Notes under the pieces: generated by a model
What the model was told of the DNA's origin: nothing
Database searches by the model: none
The model's input: the letters and a program-made list of their open reading frames with translations, nothing else
In this document: in pieces, positions 8,889 to 19,300 of the stretch
Position numbering within the stretch: the stretch's first letter is position 1
Layout: every line of letters begins with the position of its first letter
Origin: Pseudomonas orientalis
GTDB taxonomy: Bacteria > Pseudomonadota > Gammaproteobacteria > Pseudomonadales > Pseudomonadaceae
Assembly: GCF_002934065.1 (NCBI RefSeq)
Contig: NZ_CP018049.1
Coordinates: 5,392,501 to 5,456,500, forward strand
Reading direction: 5' to 3'
DNA length: 64,000 bases
Position numbers and translations under genes: made by a program

Positions 8889-9402
8889 GAAGCACGTCTG
8901 CCGTGAGTTGCCGGCCCTGCCATTCAAACCCGACAGGCGCCAGCACCTGGTCAATCTGCGCACCGCGCCATAGGTCGGCCAAGGTCTTGCCCACCTCAGG
9001 GTGAACACGATCCGGCGCCATCATCGACAGCGGCCACAAGACAAATGCGTTCTTGAGGATCTCCGCACGCGGCAGCACCAAACCATCAAAGTTACCCACC
9101 AGATCGCCATACAGCAGCACGTCGATATCCAGCGGCAAGCCTTTGCGATCGGGCGCATAACGACCATTGTCGGCCTCGATGGATTTCAACCGGCGGTCCA
9201 GCTCCATCAACGGCAGGTCGGTGCAGCCCGACACCACCAGATTGAAGAACGGCCCGCTCTTGATACCCACCGGCTGGCTTTCGAACACCGCCGAACAGCG
9301 CATGTCCGTCAAAAAGCTCGCCAGCGCATCAAGGCCCGCACGTAAATTGAGCTCGCGCTCGATATTACTGCCAAGGCCAAGGTAAACCTGAGTCAGCGAC
9401 AT
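8884..9402 (-). CDS. folK: 2-amino-4-hydroxy-6-hydroxymethyldihydropteridine pyrophosphokinase
   Basis: 172 residues. It transfers pyrophosphate from ATP to 6-hydroxymethyl-7,8-dihydropterin in folate synthesis. The N-terminus has the HPPK signature YLGLGSNIERELN; the family motif around residues 86-98 reads RKGLPLDIDVLLYGD, with the two Mg-binding aspartates in DID. It overlaps the folB end by 10 bases, so folB-folK is a coupled pair. The C-terminus is encoded partly by the REPIN next to cca. Confidence 0.95.
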   Translation of the reverse strand: MSLTQVYLGLGSNIERELNLRAGLDALASFLTDMRCSAVFESQPVGIKSGPFFNLVVSGCTDLPLMELDRRLKSIEADNGRYAPDRKGLPLDIDVLLYGDLVGNFDGLVLPRAEILKNAFVLWPLSMMAPDRVHPEVGKTLADLWRGAQIDQVLAPVGFEWQGRQLTADVLL

Positions 9403-9746
9403 CCGCGCTCGATCTCCACGCCCACGCCCTTGGCGGCCGGGACGGCGCCTGGCTTGGTCAATTTGAGGTGCAGCCAGGGAATCTGGAATTCACTCATCAG
9501 CACTTGGGCAAGGCGCTCGGCGAAGGTTTCCACCAGTTGGTATTGGGACTGTTCGGCAAAGGCCTGGATACGCGCGGACACACTGGCGTAATCCAGCGCC
9601 AGGCTCAGGTCGTCACCGGCGGCGGCCGGACGGTTGTCCCAGGCAAAGCTCAGGTCCAGGCGCAGGCATTGACGGATGCCGCGCTCCCAGTCGTAGGCGC
9701 CGATCACGGTGTCGACTTCCAGGCCTTCGATAAACACTCTGTCCAA
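9393..9746 (-). CDS. folB: Dihydroneopterin aldolase
   Basis: 117 residues from a TTG start at 9746 (read as MDRVFIEGLEVDTVIGAYDWERG), chosen because a strong ribosome-binding site GGAGAAGAG lies at correct spacing upstream and the family begins there; a TTG eight codons further upstream has no such site. FolB converts 7,8-dihydroneopterin to hydroxymethyl-dihydropterin and glycolaldehyde, supplying FolK, whose gene overlaps the 3' end. Family features are GAYDWER near residue 16, the active-site region around YQLVETFAERLAQ near 77 and the terminal lysine segment LTKPGAVPAAKGVGVEIER. Confidence 0.93.
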   Translation of the reverse strand: MDRVFIEGLEVDTVIGAYDWERGIRQCLRLDLSFAWDNRPAAAGDDLSLALDYASVSARIQAFAEQSQYQLVETFAERLAQVLMSEFQIPWLHLKLTKPGAVPAAKGVGVEIERGCR

Positions 9747-9820
9747 GCACTCTTCTCCGCAGCACGACAAGGGCGCGATGCCCCGTTAGAATCAGGGCGT
9801 CCTCGCCCGGAATAGTTAGC

Positions 9821-10390
9821 ATGTTTTGGTCACTGGCGATTCTCGCCTACCTGCTCGGCTCGCTGTCCTTTGCCATTTTGCTCAGCCGCCTGACGGGAAA
9901 TCCCGATCCGCGAATGAGTGGCTCAGGCAATGCCGGCGCCACCAATATGTTGCGCCTGGCCGGCAAGAAACTTGCCGTGCTGACGCTGCTGGGCGACCTC
10001 TGCAAGGGCCTGCTGCCCGTACTGATCGCCAGCCTTGCGGGCCTTACCCTGCAACAGCAGGCCTGGGTGGGCATCTGCGCCGTCCTCGGCCACCTGTTCC
10101 CCCTGTACTTCCGCTTTCGCGGCGGCAAAGGTGTCGCCACCGCGGCCGGCTTGCTGCTGGGGATCTACCCTCCGGCAGCCCTGCTGGCGGTGCTCGCCTG
10201 GCTGCTGACGTTCTACCTGACCCGCACCAGCTCCCTGGCGGCGCTGATCGCCACACCGCTCACCCTGCCGTTGCTGGCCTGGCAGGAGCCGGCGGCGCTG
10301 CTGCCGATGAGCGTGCTGACACTGCTGATCGTCTGGCGCCACCGCGGCAATCTACGCGACCTGTTTGCCGGGCGCGAACGGCATTTTTAA
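9821..10390 (+). CDS. plsY: Glycerol-3-phosphate acyltransferase PlsY
   Basis: 189 residues, an integral membrane protein with about five hydrophobic segments. PlsY transfers the acyl group from acyl-phosphate to glycerol-3-phosphate in the first step of phospholipid synthesis. Conserved loops are visible: SGNAGATNMLR near residue 35 and GHLFPLYFRFRGGKGVATAAG near residues 88-108. It diverges from folB with 74 bases between starts, a neighbourhood (tsaD, plsY, folB) common in gammaproteobacteria. Confidence 0.96.
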   Translation: MFWSLAILAYLLGSLSFAILLSRLTGNPDPRMSGSGNAGATNMLRLAGKKLAVLTLLGDLCKGLLPVLIASLAGLTLQQQAWVGICAVLGHLFPLYFRFRGGKGVATAAGLLLGIYPPAALLAVLAWLLTFYLTRTSSLAALIATPLTLPLLAWQEPAALLPMSVLTLLIVWRHRGNLRDLFAGRERHF

Positions 10391-10408
10391 CAGGGACCAC
10401 CTTACCCC

Positions 10409-11434
10409 CTACAAAGGCGACAACTGCTCCATCGGCCAACGCGCCTGTACGCTGATCGCCAGGCTTTCATGCTGCCCGGCCTGCAGGCGCTGGCAGCCGG
10501 CGTAGGCGATCATCGCGCCATTGTCGGTGCAAAACTCAGGGCGCGCGTAAAACACATCGCCCTTCATTTCCCCAAGCATCTTCTCCAGCGAACTGCGCAA
10601 GGCCTTGTTGGCGCTGACGCCGCCGGCAATCACCAGACGCTTCATGCCGGCCTGCTTCAGGGCACGCTTGCACTTGATGGTCAAAGTCTCTACCACGGCC
10701 TGCTGGAACGCCAGCGCGATGTCGCAACGGGCTTGCTCGCCGTCGTCCCCGGCGCTGACGCTCTGCTGCCAGGTATTGAGCGCGGAGGTTTTAAGGCCGC
10801 TGAAGCTGAACATCAAACCAGGCCGATCACACATCGGCCGCGGGAACGTGTAACGACCGGCCACACCTTTTTCGGCGAGGCGGGCGATTTCCGGACCGCC
10901 GGGGTAATTGAGCCCCATCATCTTCGCGGTCTTGTCAAAGGCTTCGCCGGCGGCGTCGTCCAGCGACTCGCCCAACAACGTGTATTGACCGATGCCGTCG
11001 ACCTGAACCAGCTGCGTATGCCCCCCCGAAACCAACAAAGCGACGAACGGGAACGCCGGCGGTGTTTTTTCCAGCATCGGGGCCAGTAAATGACCTTCCA
11101 TGTGGTGCACACCGAGGGCCGGAATGCCCCAGGCAAATGCCAGCGCCTGGGCACAGGAAGCCCCAACCAGCAGGGCTCCGACCAATCCGGGACCTGCGGT
11201 ATAGGCAATGGCATCGATCTCGGTCGGCACGCAGCCGGCTTCATCCAGCACCTGGCGGATCAATGGCAGCATACGTTTGACGTGATCACGGCTGGCAAGC
11301 TCCGGCACCACGCCGCCATAGGCGCGATGCAGGTCGATCTGACTGAAGAGTGCATCGGCCAGGAGCCCGCGTTCACTGTCGTAAAGTGCGACACCGGTTT
11401 CGTCGCAGGAGGTTTCAAGTCCCAGTACTAGCAT
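10409..11434 (-). CDS. tsaD: tRNA N6-threonylcarbamoyladenosine (t6A37) synthase subunit TsaD
   Basis: 341 residues, full length. TsaD, with TsaB and TsaE, transfers threonylcarbamoyl from its adenylate to A37 of tRNAs reading ANN codons. It begins MLVLGLETSCDETGVALYD; the metal-binding HHMEGHL motif is near residue 112; GLNYPGGPEIARLA and a later sugar-kinase-like phosphate loop (VIAGGVSANKALR near 270) are present. It is convergent with plsY and divergent from rpsU, the standard Pseudomonas arrangement. Confidence 0.97.
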   Translation of the reverse strand: MLVLGLETSCDETGVALYDSERGLLADALFSQIDLHRAYGGVVPELASRDHVKRMLPLIRQVLDEAGCVPTEIDAIAYTAGPGLVGALLVGASCAQALAFAWGIPALGVHHMEGHLLAPMLEKTPPAFPFVALLVSGGHTQLVQVDGIGQYTLLGESLDDAAGEAFDKTAKMMGLNYPGGPEIARLAEKGVAGRYTFPRPMCDRPGLMFSFSGLKTSALNTWQQSVSAGDDGEQARCDIALAFQQAVVETLTIKCKRALKQAGMKRLVIAGGVSANKALRSSLEKMLGEMKGDVFYARPEFCTDNGAMIAYAGCQRLQAGQHESLAISVQARWPMEQLSPL

Positions 11435-11636
11435 GGGTTTGCGCCTTGTAGAGGCTGAATTCGAAGGCGCGCATAATAGTCGCCACTCCCCCTCCCGACT
11501 AGCGGTTTTCGATCAGAGGCTTTGCATTCCTGCCAATGAGGGGTTAACATCCGCAACCCTTAAAAACCGACGACCTCAGCCGCGAATTTTTTGCGACGAG
11601 AACGTTGATCCCGGTAATGAAAGAAGGTAGCTCTGG

Positions 11637-11852
11637 ATGCCAGCCGTCAAAGTAAAAGAGAACGAACCCTTCGACGTAGCTCTGCGTCGTTTCAAGCGCT
11701 CCTGCGAAAAAGCCGGTGTTCTGGCTGAAGTTCGTAGCCGCGAATTTTACGAGAAGCCAACTTCTGAGCGTAAGCGTAAAGCAGCAGCCGCTGTTAAGCG
11801 TCACGCCAAGAAAGTTCAGCGCGAGCAGCGCCGCGCCGTTCGTCTGTACTAA
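11637..11852 (+). CDS. rpsU: 30S ribosomal protein S21
   Basis: 71 residues ([21 protein letters not shown]...), a basic protein that takes part in initiation-complex formation with the 3' end of 16S rRNA. It is the first gene of the macromolecular synthesis group rpsU-dnaG-rpoD. An AAGG-type ribosome-binding site lies 9-10 bases before the ATG. A GC-rich hairpin follows the stop. In many pseudomonads a YqeY-domain gene stands between rpsU and dnaG; here none is seen. Confidence 0.98.
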
Positions 11853-11883
11853 TACACAGACGTTCGTAGCAAGCTTCTGCCAA

Positions 11884-11902
11884 GCCCGGCCCTCAGCCGG
11901 GC
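11884..11902 (+). terminator. Hairpin after rpsU
   Basis: gcccggc-cctca-gccgggc is a perfect 7-bp stem located 31 bases after the rpsU stop, followed by the weak T tract tgttgg. It could act as a partial terminator or as an mRNA-processing site between rpsU and dnaG. Confidence 0.5.
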
Positions 11903-11976
11903 TGTTGGCATTTGCGGATATCGCTTGATGCTTCATCGTCGACGCCGCACACGCGACCGAGACACCGCTTCAAACG

Positions 11977-12207
11977 TCAGGACTGGCTCTTTTGCCAGCG
12001 GTGCACGTCTCTTCTGACGAGCCTAACAAGGCTACTGACGAGCACACCTAATTCTTCAAGCAGGCGATCATACTGTGTCGACTGTGCCCATAGCTGAGCT
12101 TCCGAGACCGCCCGCAGGTCAAGACCGGACTCACGGGCAACTTTTATTCGTCGAACACTGATAGAAACTAACGTCAGCGAATGTTCGACAGATACACTCT
12201 CTGACAT
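11977..12207 (-). CDS. Hypothetical small protein between rpsU and dnaG
   Basis: 76 residues from the ATG at 12207 (MSESVSVEHSLTLVSISVRRIKVA...); in-frame sequence extends upstream to 12258. I do not recognise a family. The predicted protein is charged, probably helical and has no signal peptide or membrane segment. It lies antisense in the 440-base gap between rpsU and dnaG where Pseudomonas genomes often carry a YqeY-domain gene. An 8-bp inverted repeat GTCGAACA/TGTTCGAC (12150-12157 and 12182-12189) lies inside it. Coding status is uncertain. Confidence 0.35.
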   Translation of the reverse strand: MSESVSVEHSLTLVSISVRRIKVARESGLDLRAVSEAQLWAQSTQYDRLLEELGVLVSSLVRLVRRDVHRWQKSQS

Positions 12208-12294
12208 CCCATGCAGACGATAATGATCAGGCACCCAACGCGCGCTTGAACATTTCACGGGCCCTCATTTACACGCAGTGATGACGAGAACGCC

Positions 12295-14265
12295 ATGGCC
12301 GGGCTGATTCCCCAGAGCTTTATTGACGACCTTCTGAACCGCACCGACATCGTCGATGTCGTCAGCTCACGCGTGCAACTGAAAAAAGCCGGCAAGAACT
12401 ACACCGCCTGCTGCCCGTTCCATAAAGAAAAAACCCCGTCGTTCAGCGTAAGCCCGGACAAGCAGTTCTATTACTGCTTCGGTTGCGGTGCAGGCGGCAA
12501 TGCCCTCGGCTTCCTGATGGACCACGACAACCTGGATTTCCCCCAGGCCGTCGAGGACCTGGCAAAAGCCGCCGGCATGGAGATCCCCCGCGAAGAAAGT
12601 GGCCGCGCGCACAAACCGCGACAGCCCACCGACTCGCCGCTGTATCCACTGCTGACCGCCGCTGCCGACTTCTATCGACAGGCACTTAAAAGCCATCCGC
12701 AGCGCAAGGCCGCCGTCGACTACCTCAAGGGCCGCGGCCTCACCGGTGAAATCGCCCGGGACTTCGGCCTCGGTTTTGCACCACCCGGCTGGGACAATCT
12801 GTACAAGCACCTGAGCAGCGATACGCTCCAGCAAAAAGCCATGATTGATGCCGGCCTGCTGGTGGAAAATGCCGAGACCGGCAAGCGCTATGACCGCTTC
12901 CGTGACCGCGTGATGTTTCCCATCCGCGACAGCCGCGGCCGCATCATCGCGTTTGGTGGCCGCGTGCTGGGGGACGACAAGCCCAAGTACCTGAACTCTC
13001 CGGAAACCCCGGTTTTCCATAAGGGCCAGGAACTCTACGGACTGTTTGAGGCACGCAAGAACAACCGCAACCTCGACGAAATCATCGTGGTTGAAGGCTA
13101 TATGGACGTGATCGCCCTGGCCCAGCAAGGCCTGCGCAATGCGGTGGCAACGCTCGGTACCGCCACCAGCGAAGAACACATGAAACGCCTGTTTCGCGTG
13201 GTGCCCAGCGTGCTGTTCTGCTTCGACGGCGACCAGGCCGGCCGCAACGCCGCCTGGCGCGCACTCGAGGCTACGCTGTCGAGCCTGCAGGATGGGCGCC
13301 GCGCACGCTTTCTGTTCCTGCCCGAAGGCGAAGACCCGGACACCCTGGTGCGCTCCGAAGGCACCGACGCGTTCCGTGCCCGCATCAATCAACACGCGCA
13401 GCCGCTGGCGGACTATTTCTTCCAGCAGCTGACCGAAGAAGCCGACCCGCGCTCGCTTGAAGGCAAGGCCCATATGGCCACCCTCGCAGCGCCGCTGATC
13501 GATAAAGTCCCCGGCGCCAACCTGAAATCACTGATGCGCATGCGCTTGCTGGAAATCACCGGCTTGAGCGGCGAAGCCGTCAGCCAGCTGGTGCATAACG
13601 CACCGCAAGATGCTCCACCGGCCTACGACCCTGGCATGGATTACGACGCCATGCCGGACTATTCCGACTTCCACCAACCGCAGGAGGCGTATGCGCCCCA
13701 GCAGGAATGGACGCCGAAAAAGCCCGGCGCCGGCGGCAAGAAATGGGACAAGAAGCCCTGGAGCAAGAATGGCAAACGCGGCGACCGCGATGAGGCTCAC
13801 GCCCCGCGCACTCCGGTTGCCGTGGAAGCGCCGACGCTGATTGCCTTGCGCACGCTCATCCATCACCCGCAATTGGCGGGCAAGGTTGAAAGCGCCGACC
13901 ATTTCGCCAACGAAAGCAACACCTACGCCCAAGTGCTAATCGCCTTGATCGAGGCCGTGCAGAAAAATCCTAAGCTAAACTCAATCCAGCTGATGGCTCG
14001 CTGGCATGGCACGGAACAAGGCCGCCTGTTGAAGGCACTTGCGGAAAAGGAGTGGCTAATTGACGGCGATAACCTTGAACAACAGTTTTTAGACACCATT
14101 AATAGGTTATCCGCGGGTCAGCACACACAGACCCTCGATGAGCTCATTAAGAGAGCAAGACAGCCGGGATTGTCGGCTGAAGAGCAAATTCAGATAGCAA
14201 AACAGATGCGCGACCTTTTAAAACAGAACGTTTGCACATCAAACCCGACCTCAGCTGGCGTGTGA
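12295..14265 (+). CDS. dnaG: DNA primase
   Basis: 656 residues, full length. It makes RNA primers at the replication fork. Domains in order: CHC2 zinc finger (CCPFHKEKTPSFSVSP...YYCFGCGAGG) at residues 39-65; the RNA polymerase core with the Toprim motifs VVEGYMDVIALAQQG near 263 and FDGDQAGRNAAW near 306; then a Pro/Gly/Lys-rich linker near 455-505 and the C-terminal DnaB-interacting helicase-binding domain. It is followed by rpoD after 67 bases. Confidence 0.98.
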   Translation: MAGLIPQSFIDDLLNRTDIVDVVSSRVQLKKAGKNYTACCPFHKEKTPSFSVSPDKQFYYCFGCGAGGNALGFLMDHDNLDFPQAVEDLAKAAGMEIPREESGRAHKPRQPTDSPLYPLLTAAADFYRQALKSHPQRKAAVDYLKGRGLTGEIARDFGLGFAPPGWDNLYKHLSSDTLQQKAMIDAGLLVENAETGKRYDRFRDRVMFPIRDSRGRIIAFGGRVLGDDKPKYLNSPETPVFHKGQELYGLFEARKNNRNLDEIIVVEGYMDVIALAQQGLRNAVATLGTATSEEHMKRLFRVVPSVLFCFDGDQAGRNAAWRALEATLSSLQDGRRARFLFLPEGEDPDTLVRSEGTDAFRARINQHAQPLADYFFQQLTEEADPRSLEGKAHMATLAAPLIDKVPGANLKSLMRMRLLEITGLSGEAVSQLVHNAPQDAPPAYDPGMDYDAMPDYSDFHQPQEAYAPQQEWTPKKPGAGGKKWDKKPWSKNGKRGDRDEAHAPRTPVAVEAPTLIALRTLIHHPQLAGKVESADHFANESNTYAQVLIALIEAVQKNPKLNSIQLMARWHGTEQGRLLKALAEKEWLIDGDNLEQQFLDTINRLSAGQHTQTLDELIKRARQPGLSAEEQIQIAKQMRDLLKQNVCTSNPTSAGV

Positions 14266-14279
14266 GGTCATAGCTCGGG

Positions 14280-14285
14280 TATAAT
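14280..14285 (+). promoter_or_regulatory. Candidate -10 element upstream of rpoD
   Basis: TATAAT, an exact consensus -10, stands 48 bases before the rpoD start in the dnaG-rpoD gap. The -35 region 17 bases upstream (ggcgtg) is poor, so this may be a weak or activator-dependent internal promoter in addition to operon read-through. Confidence 0.45.
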
Positions 14286-14332
14286 CCTCGGCTTGTTTTT
14301 TGCCCGCCAAGACCTTCAGTGGATAGGGTGTT

Positions 14333-16183
14333 ATGTCCGGAAAAGCGCAACAGCAGTCTCGTATCAAAGAGTTGATCACCCTTGGTCGTGAGCAGAAGTA
14401 TCTGACTTACGCAGAGGTCAACGACCACCTGCCTGAGGATATTTCAGATCCTGAGCAGGTGGAAGACATCATCCGCATGATTAATGACATGGGGATCCCC
14501 GTACACGAGAGTGCTCCGGATGCGGACGCCCTTATGTTGGCCGACGCCGATACCGACGAGGCAGCCGCTGAAGAAGCCGCTGCCGCGTTGGCTGCGGTGG
14601 AGACCGACATCGGTCGCACGACTGACCCTGTGCGCATGTATATGCGTGAAATGGGTACCGTCGAGTTGCTGACACGCGAAGGCGAAATCGAAATCGCCAA
14701 GCGTATCGAAGAGGGCATCCGCGAAGTGATGGGCGCAATCGCGCACTTCCCTGGCACGGTTGACCACATTCTCTCCGAGTACACTCGCGTCACCACCGAA
14801 GGTGGCCGCCTGTCCGACGTCCTGAGCGGTTATATCGACCCGGACGACGGCATTGCGCCACCTGCCGCCGAAATACCGCCGCCGGTAGATCCAAAAGCGC
14901 CGAAAGCGGACGACGAAACCGAAGACGACGATGCTGAAGCCAGCAGCGACGAAGAAGATGAAGTCGAAAGCGGTCCAGACCCGGTCATCGCTGCCCAGCG
15001 TTTCGGTGCGGTTTCCGATCAAATGGAAATCACCCGCAAGGCGCTGAAAAAGCATGGTCGTGGCAACAAGCAGGCGATTGCCGAGCTGTTGGCCCTGGCC
15101 GAGCTGTTCATGCCGATCAAGCTGGTGCCCAAGCAATTCGAAGGCCTGGTTGAACGGGTTCGTAGCGCCCTTGAGCGTCTGCGTGCACAAGAGCGTGCGA
15201 TCATGCAGCTCTGTGTCCGTGATGCGCGCATGCCGCGTACCGACTTCCTGCGCCAGTTCCCGGGCAACGAAGTTGACGAAACCTGGAGTGACGCCCTGGC
15301 CAAAGGCAAGGCGAAATACGCCGAAGCCATTGGTCGCCTGCAGCCGGACATCATCCGTTGCCAGCAGAAACTGAGCGCACTGGAGGCTGAAACAGGCCTG
15401 ACGATCGCCGAGATCAAGGACATCAACCGTCGCATGTCGATCGGTGAGGCCAAGGCCCGCCGCGCGAAGAAAGAGATGGTTGAAGCCAACTTGCGTCTGG
15501 TGATCTCCATCGCCAAGAAGTACACCAACCGCGGCCTGCAATTCCTCGACCTGATTCAGGAAGGCAACATCGGCCTGATGAAGGCTGTGGACAAGTTCGA
15601 ATACCGTCGTGGCTACAAGTTCTCGACTTATGCCACCTGGTGGATCCGTCAGGCGATCACTCGCTCGATCGCCGACCAGGCCCGCACCATCCGTATTCCG
15701 GTGCACATGATCGAGACCATCAACAAGCTCAACCGTATTTCCCGGCAGATGTTGCAGGAAATGGGTCGCGAACCGACTCCGGAAGAGCTGGGCGAACGCA
15801 TGGAAATGCCTGAGGATAAAATCCGCAAGGTATTGAAGATCGCTAAAGAGCCGATCTCCATGGAAACGCCGATTGGTGATGACGAAGACTCCCATCTGGG
15901 TGACTTCATCGAAGACTCGACCATGCAGTCGCCCATCGATGTCGCCACTGTTGAAAGCTTGAAAGAAGCGACTCGCGACGTACTCTCCGGCCTCACTGCC
16001 CGTGAAGCCAAGGTACTGCGCATGCGTTTCGGCATCGACATGAATACCGACCACACCCTTGAGGAAGTCGGTAAGCAGTTCGACGTGACCCGTGAACGGA
16101 TCCGTCAGATCGAAGCCAAGGCGCTGCGCAAGTTGCGTCACCCGACGCGAAGCGAGCATCTGCGCTCCTTCCTCGACGAGTGA
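14333..16183 (+). CDS. rpoD: RNA polymerase primary sigma factor RpoD (sigma-70)
   Basis: 616 residues. Region 1.1 is at the N-terminus, an acidic non-conserved stretch (ADDETEDDDAEASSDEEDEVE) near residues 185-210, region 2 with NLRLVISIAKKYTNRGLQFLDLIQEGNIGLMKAVDKFEYRRGYKFSTYATWWIRQAITR split over residues 385-445, and region 4 helix-turn-helix DHTLEEVGKQFDVTRERIRQIEAKALRKLRHP near the end. It is the housekeeping sigma factor. It is followed by a strong intrinsic terminator. Confidence 0.99.
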   Translation: MSGKAQQQSRIKELITLGREQKYLTYAEVNDHLPEDISDPEQVEDIIRMINDMGIPVHESAPDADALMLADADTDEAAAEEAAAALAAVETDIGRTTDPVRMYMREMGTVELLTREGEIEIAKRIEEGIREVMGAIAHFPGTVDHILSEYTRVTTEGGRLSDVLSGYIDPDDGIAPPAAEIPPPVDPKAPKADDETEDDDAEASSDEEDEVESGPDPVIAAQRFGAVSDQMEITRKALKKHGRGNKQAIAELLALAELFMPIKLVPKQFEGLVERVRSALERLRAQERAIMQLCVRDARMPRTDFLRQFPGNEVDETWSDALAKGKAKYAEAIGRLQPDIIRCQQKLSALEAETGLTIAEIKDINRRMSIGEAKARRAKKEMVEANLRLVISIAKKYTNRGLQFLDLIQEGNIGLMKAVDKFEYRRGYKFSTYATWWIRQAITRSIADQARTIRIPVHMIETINKLNRISRQMLQEMGREPTPEELGERMEMPEDKIRKVLKIAKEPISMETPIGDDEDSHLGDFIEDSTMQSPIDVATVESLKEATRDVLSGLTAREAKVLRMRFGIDMNTDHTLEEVGKQFDVTRERIRQIEAKALRKLRHPTRSEHLRSFLDE

Positions 16184-16190
16184 TACCAGA

Positions 16191-16218
16191 ACCCCCGGCC
16201 CAGGCCGGGGGTTTTGCT
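16191..16218 (+). terminator. Rho-independent terminator of rpoD
   Basis: acccccggcc-ca-ggccgggggt gives a stem of about 10 G/C pairs directly followed by ttttgctttt. It begins 7 bases after the rpoD stop. Confidence 0.92.
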
Positions 16219-16318
16219 TTTCTGCCATTTCTTTCCACAGATTAACTGCCCCGCAACGCCCCGCCCGCGCAATGCCCGTCTACACTCGAGACATTCCCCG
16301 TGCCATAACGAGACCGTT

Positions 16319-19300
16319 ATGCCCAGATTGCCGACCGTGATACTGCTGTCGCTGCTGACCTGGACCGCAACGGCTGGCGCGATGACTCTCACTGATGATG
16401 AGCGTAGCTGGCTGACGGACCATCAGGAGCTGCGCCTTGGGGTGGATGCGTCCTGGCCACCTTTTGAATACCGCGATGAAGATGGCCGCTACCAGGGCCT
16501 GGCCGCCGATTACGTACGCCTGATCCAGGATCGCCTGGGCATCAGGGTCAAGCTGATCGAGCCCGCGAACTGGACCGCCTTGCTCGAACAAGCGCGCAAC
16601 AATCAGCTCGACCTGCTACCCGGTATCATGTCCACGCCGGAACGCCAGAGTTTCCTGGCCTTCACGCGCCCCTATCTCGACTTCCCCATCGTAATACTGG
16701 CCCATGAAGGCGGTGCGAAACCACGCAACCTCAAGGATTTGTACGGACTGAAAATCGCCGTGGTGGAAAACTACGCACCCCATGAACTACTGCGTACCCA
16801 CCACCCGGATCTCAATCTCGTCGCGATGCCTAACGTCAGCTCCACCCTGCAGGCCCTGGCCACCGATGACGTGGATGCGGTAGTCAGTGACCTGGCGTCC
16901 AGTGTCTGGAGCCTGCGCCAGCTGAAACTCGACGGTTTGTACGTCAGCGGCGAAACGCCCTATCGCTATCAGTTGGCAATGGGCGTGCCACGGGATGAGA
17001 AAATACTCGTGGGTATCCTCGACAAGGTGCTCGCCGATCTCAGCCCGGCCGAAACCGATGCGATCCAGCAGCATTGGGTGGGTAGCTTCAGCGATCACCG
17101 CACGTTCTGGATGGATTTGTTGTTGTACGGCCTACCTGCGGTGTTGCTGCTGAGCACCGTGCTGGTCATTGTGATTCGAACCAATCGCCGGCTCAGCTCG
17201 GAAATTTCCCGCCGAGTGGCGCTTGAGCAAGAACTGCGCAGCAGCGAATACCACTACCGCGGCCTGGTCGAAAGTCTGTCCGCCATCGCCTGGGAAGCCA
17301 GCATCAGCGATTTCACCTACAGCTACGTGTCGCCCCATGCCGAGGAACTGCTTGGCTACCCCCGTGCCCATTGGCTGATCCCCGGCTTCTGGCGCAACAT
17401 CATTCACCCTGCCGACCTGACACACGCCGAAACCTATTGCTACCGTGAAACCCGCGCCAACCGTGATCACAGCATCGACTATCGCGTGATCACCGCCGAT
17501 GGCCGTTGCCTGTGGGTACGCGATATTGTCAGCCTGATCCAATACGGCCGCGAACCGGTGCTGCGCGGCTTGATGATCGACATCAGCGAGGCCAAGCGCA
17601 CGGAAGAGGCACTGCAGCTGTCCGAACAGAAGTTTGCCAAGGCATTTCATGCCTCCCCCGATGGCTTGTTGCTGAGCCGTCAAAGCGATGGCCTGCTGAT
17701 AGAAGTAAACGAAGGCTTCAGCCACCTGACCGGTTACACCAGCGCCACCTCGCTCGATCAATCAGCCCTGGACCTCGGCATTTGGGTCGACCTCAATGAA
17801 CACAAGCACATGCTGGAATTGCTGCAGCGCGACGGCTTTGTGCGCGATTTCATCTGCCATATTCGCCACGTCGATGGCCGGATTCGCCTCTGCGAACTGT
17901 CCAGCCGCCCGCTGCCCATCGGCGAAGAGGACTGCATGCTGACCATCGCCCGCGACATCACCGAACGCCAGCAAATGCAGGAAAAACTGCAACAGGCCGC
18001 CACCGTGTTCGAGAGCACCGCCGAAGGCGTCTTGATCACCGACACGCGGCAGAACATCAGCGCCGTCAATCGCGCGTTCAGCGAAATCACGGGCTACAGC
18101 GAAGCCGAAGCGCTTGGCCACACCCCGCGCCTGCTCGCGTCCGGCCTGCACGACAGCGCCTTCTATGCCGCGATGTGGCACCAGTTGACGACCCAGGGAC
18201 ACTGGCAGGGCGAAATTTCCAACCGCCGCAAGAACGGAGAGCTCTACCCAAGCTGGCTCACCATCAGCGCGGTGCGCAATAGCGACCAGGTGGTCACCCA
18301 CTTCGTCGCGGTATTTGCCGACATCTCCAGCCTCAAGCTCGCCCAGGCGCGCCTCGACTATCAGGCCCATCACGACCCGTTAACCGGCCTGCCCAACCGC
18401 ACGCTGTTTGAAAGCCGCCTGCAAGCCGCCCTCAATGGCCAGCAGGAAAGCGGGAATCAAGGCGCTGTGTTGTTTCTCGACCTGGACCGCTTCAAACACA
18501 TCAACGACAGCCTCGGCCACCCGGTCGGTGACCTGCTGCTCAAGGACATTGCCGTACGCCTCAAGGAACAACTGCGCGATATCGACACCGTCGCCCGCCT
18601 GGGCGGCGATGAATTCATCATCCTGCTGCCCGGACTGCAACAGGCCAGCGACGCGCAATACCTGGCGAACAAACTGCTGAACTGCTTCACGCCGCCCTTC
18701 CAGGCCGGCGAGCATGAGTTCTTTATCAGCGCGAGTATCGGCACCAGCCTGTATCCGCAGGACGGCACCGATGTCGCCACCCTGGTCAAAAACGCCGACG
18801 CCGCGATGTACCGCTCCAAAGCCAAGGGCCGCAACCGCGTTGAATGCTACACCCGCGACCTGACGGCCCAGGCCAATGAACGCGTGGCACTGGAGCACGA
18901 GCTGCGCCGCGCCATCGAACGTAAAGAACTGAGCCTGTATTACCAACCCAAACGCAGCCTTATCACTCATGAACTGATCGGCGCCGAAGCGCTGATTCGC
19001 TGGCACCACCCGACCTTTGGCGACGTACCGCCCGAACACTTCATCGCCCTGGCCGAAGAGAACGGCACGATCCTGCAAATCGGCGATTGGGTACTGGAAC
19101 AAGCGTGTCGACAGCTGCATGCCTGGCAAGGCGCTTTCGAGGATTTCGGGCCATTGTCCGTCAACCTCGCCGGCGCGCAGCTGCGCCACCCCAACCTGCT
19201 GTCGCGCATCGAACAGCTGCTGCGCGATTACTACCTGGAACCCGGCTGCCTGCAACTGGAGATCACCGAAAACTTCATCATGAGCCAGGCGGAAGAAGCA

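Noticed and set aside
14257..14262. A -35 box for the rpoD promoter
   Set aside because: The bases at the correct spacing (ggcgtg) do not resemble TTGACA; only the -10 is listed.
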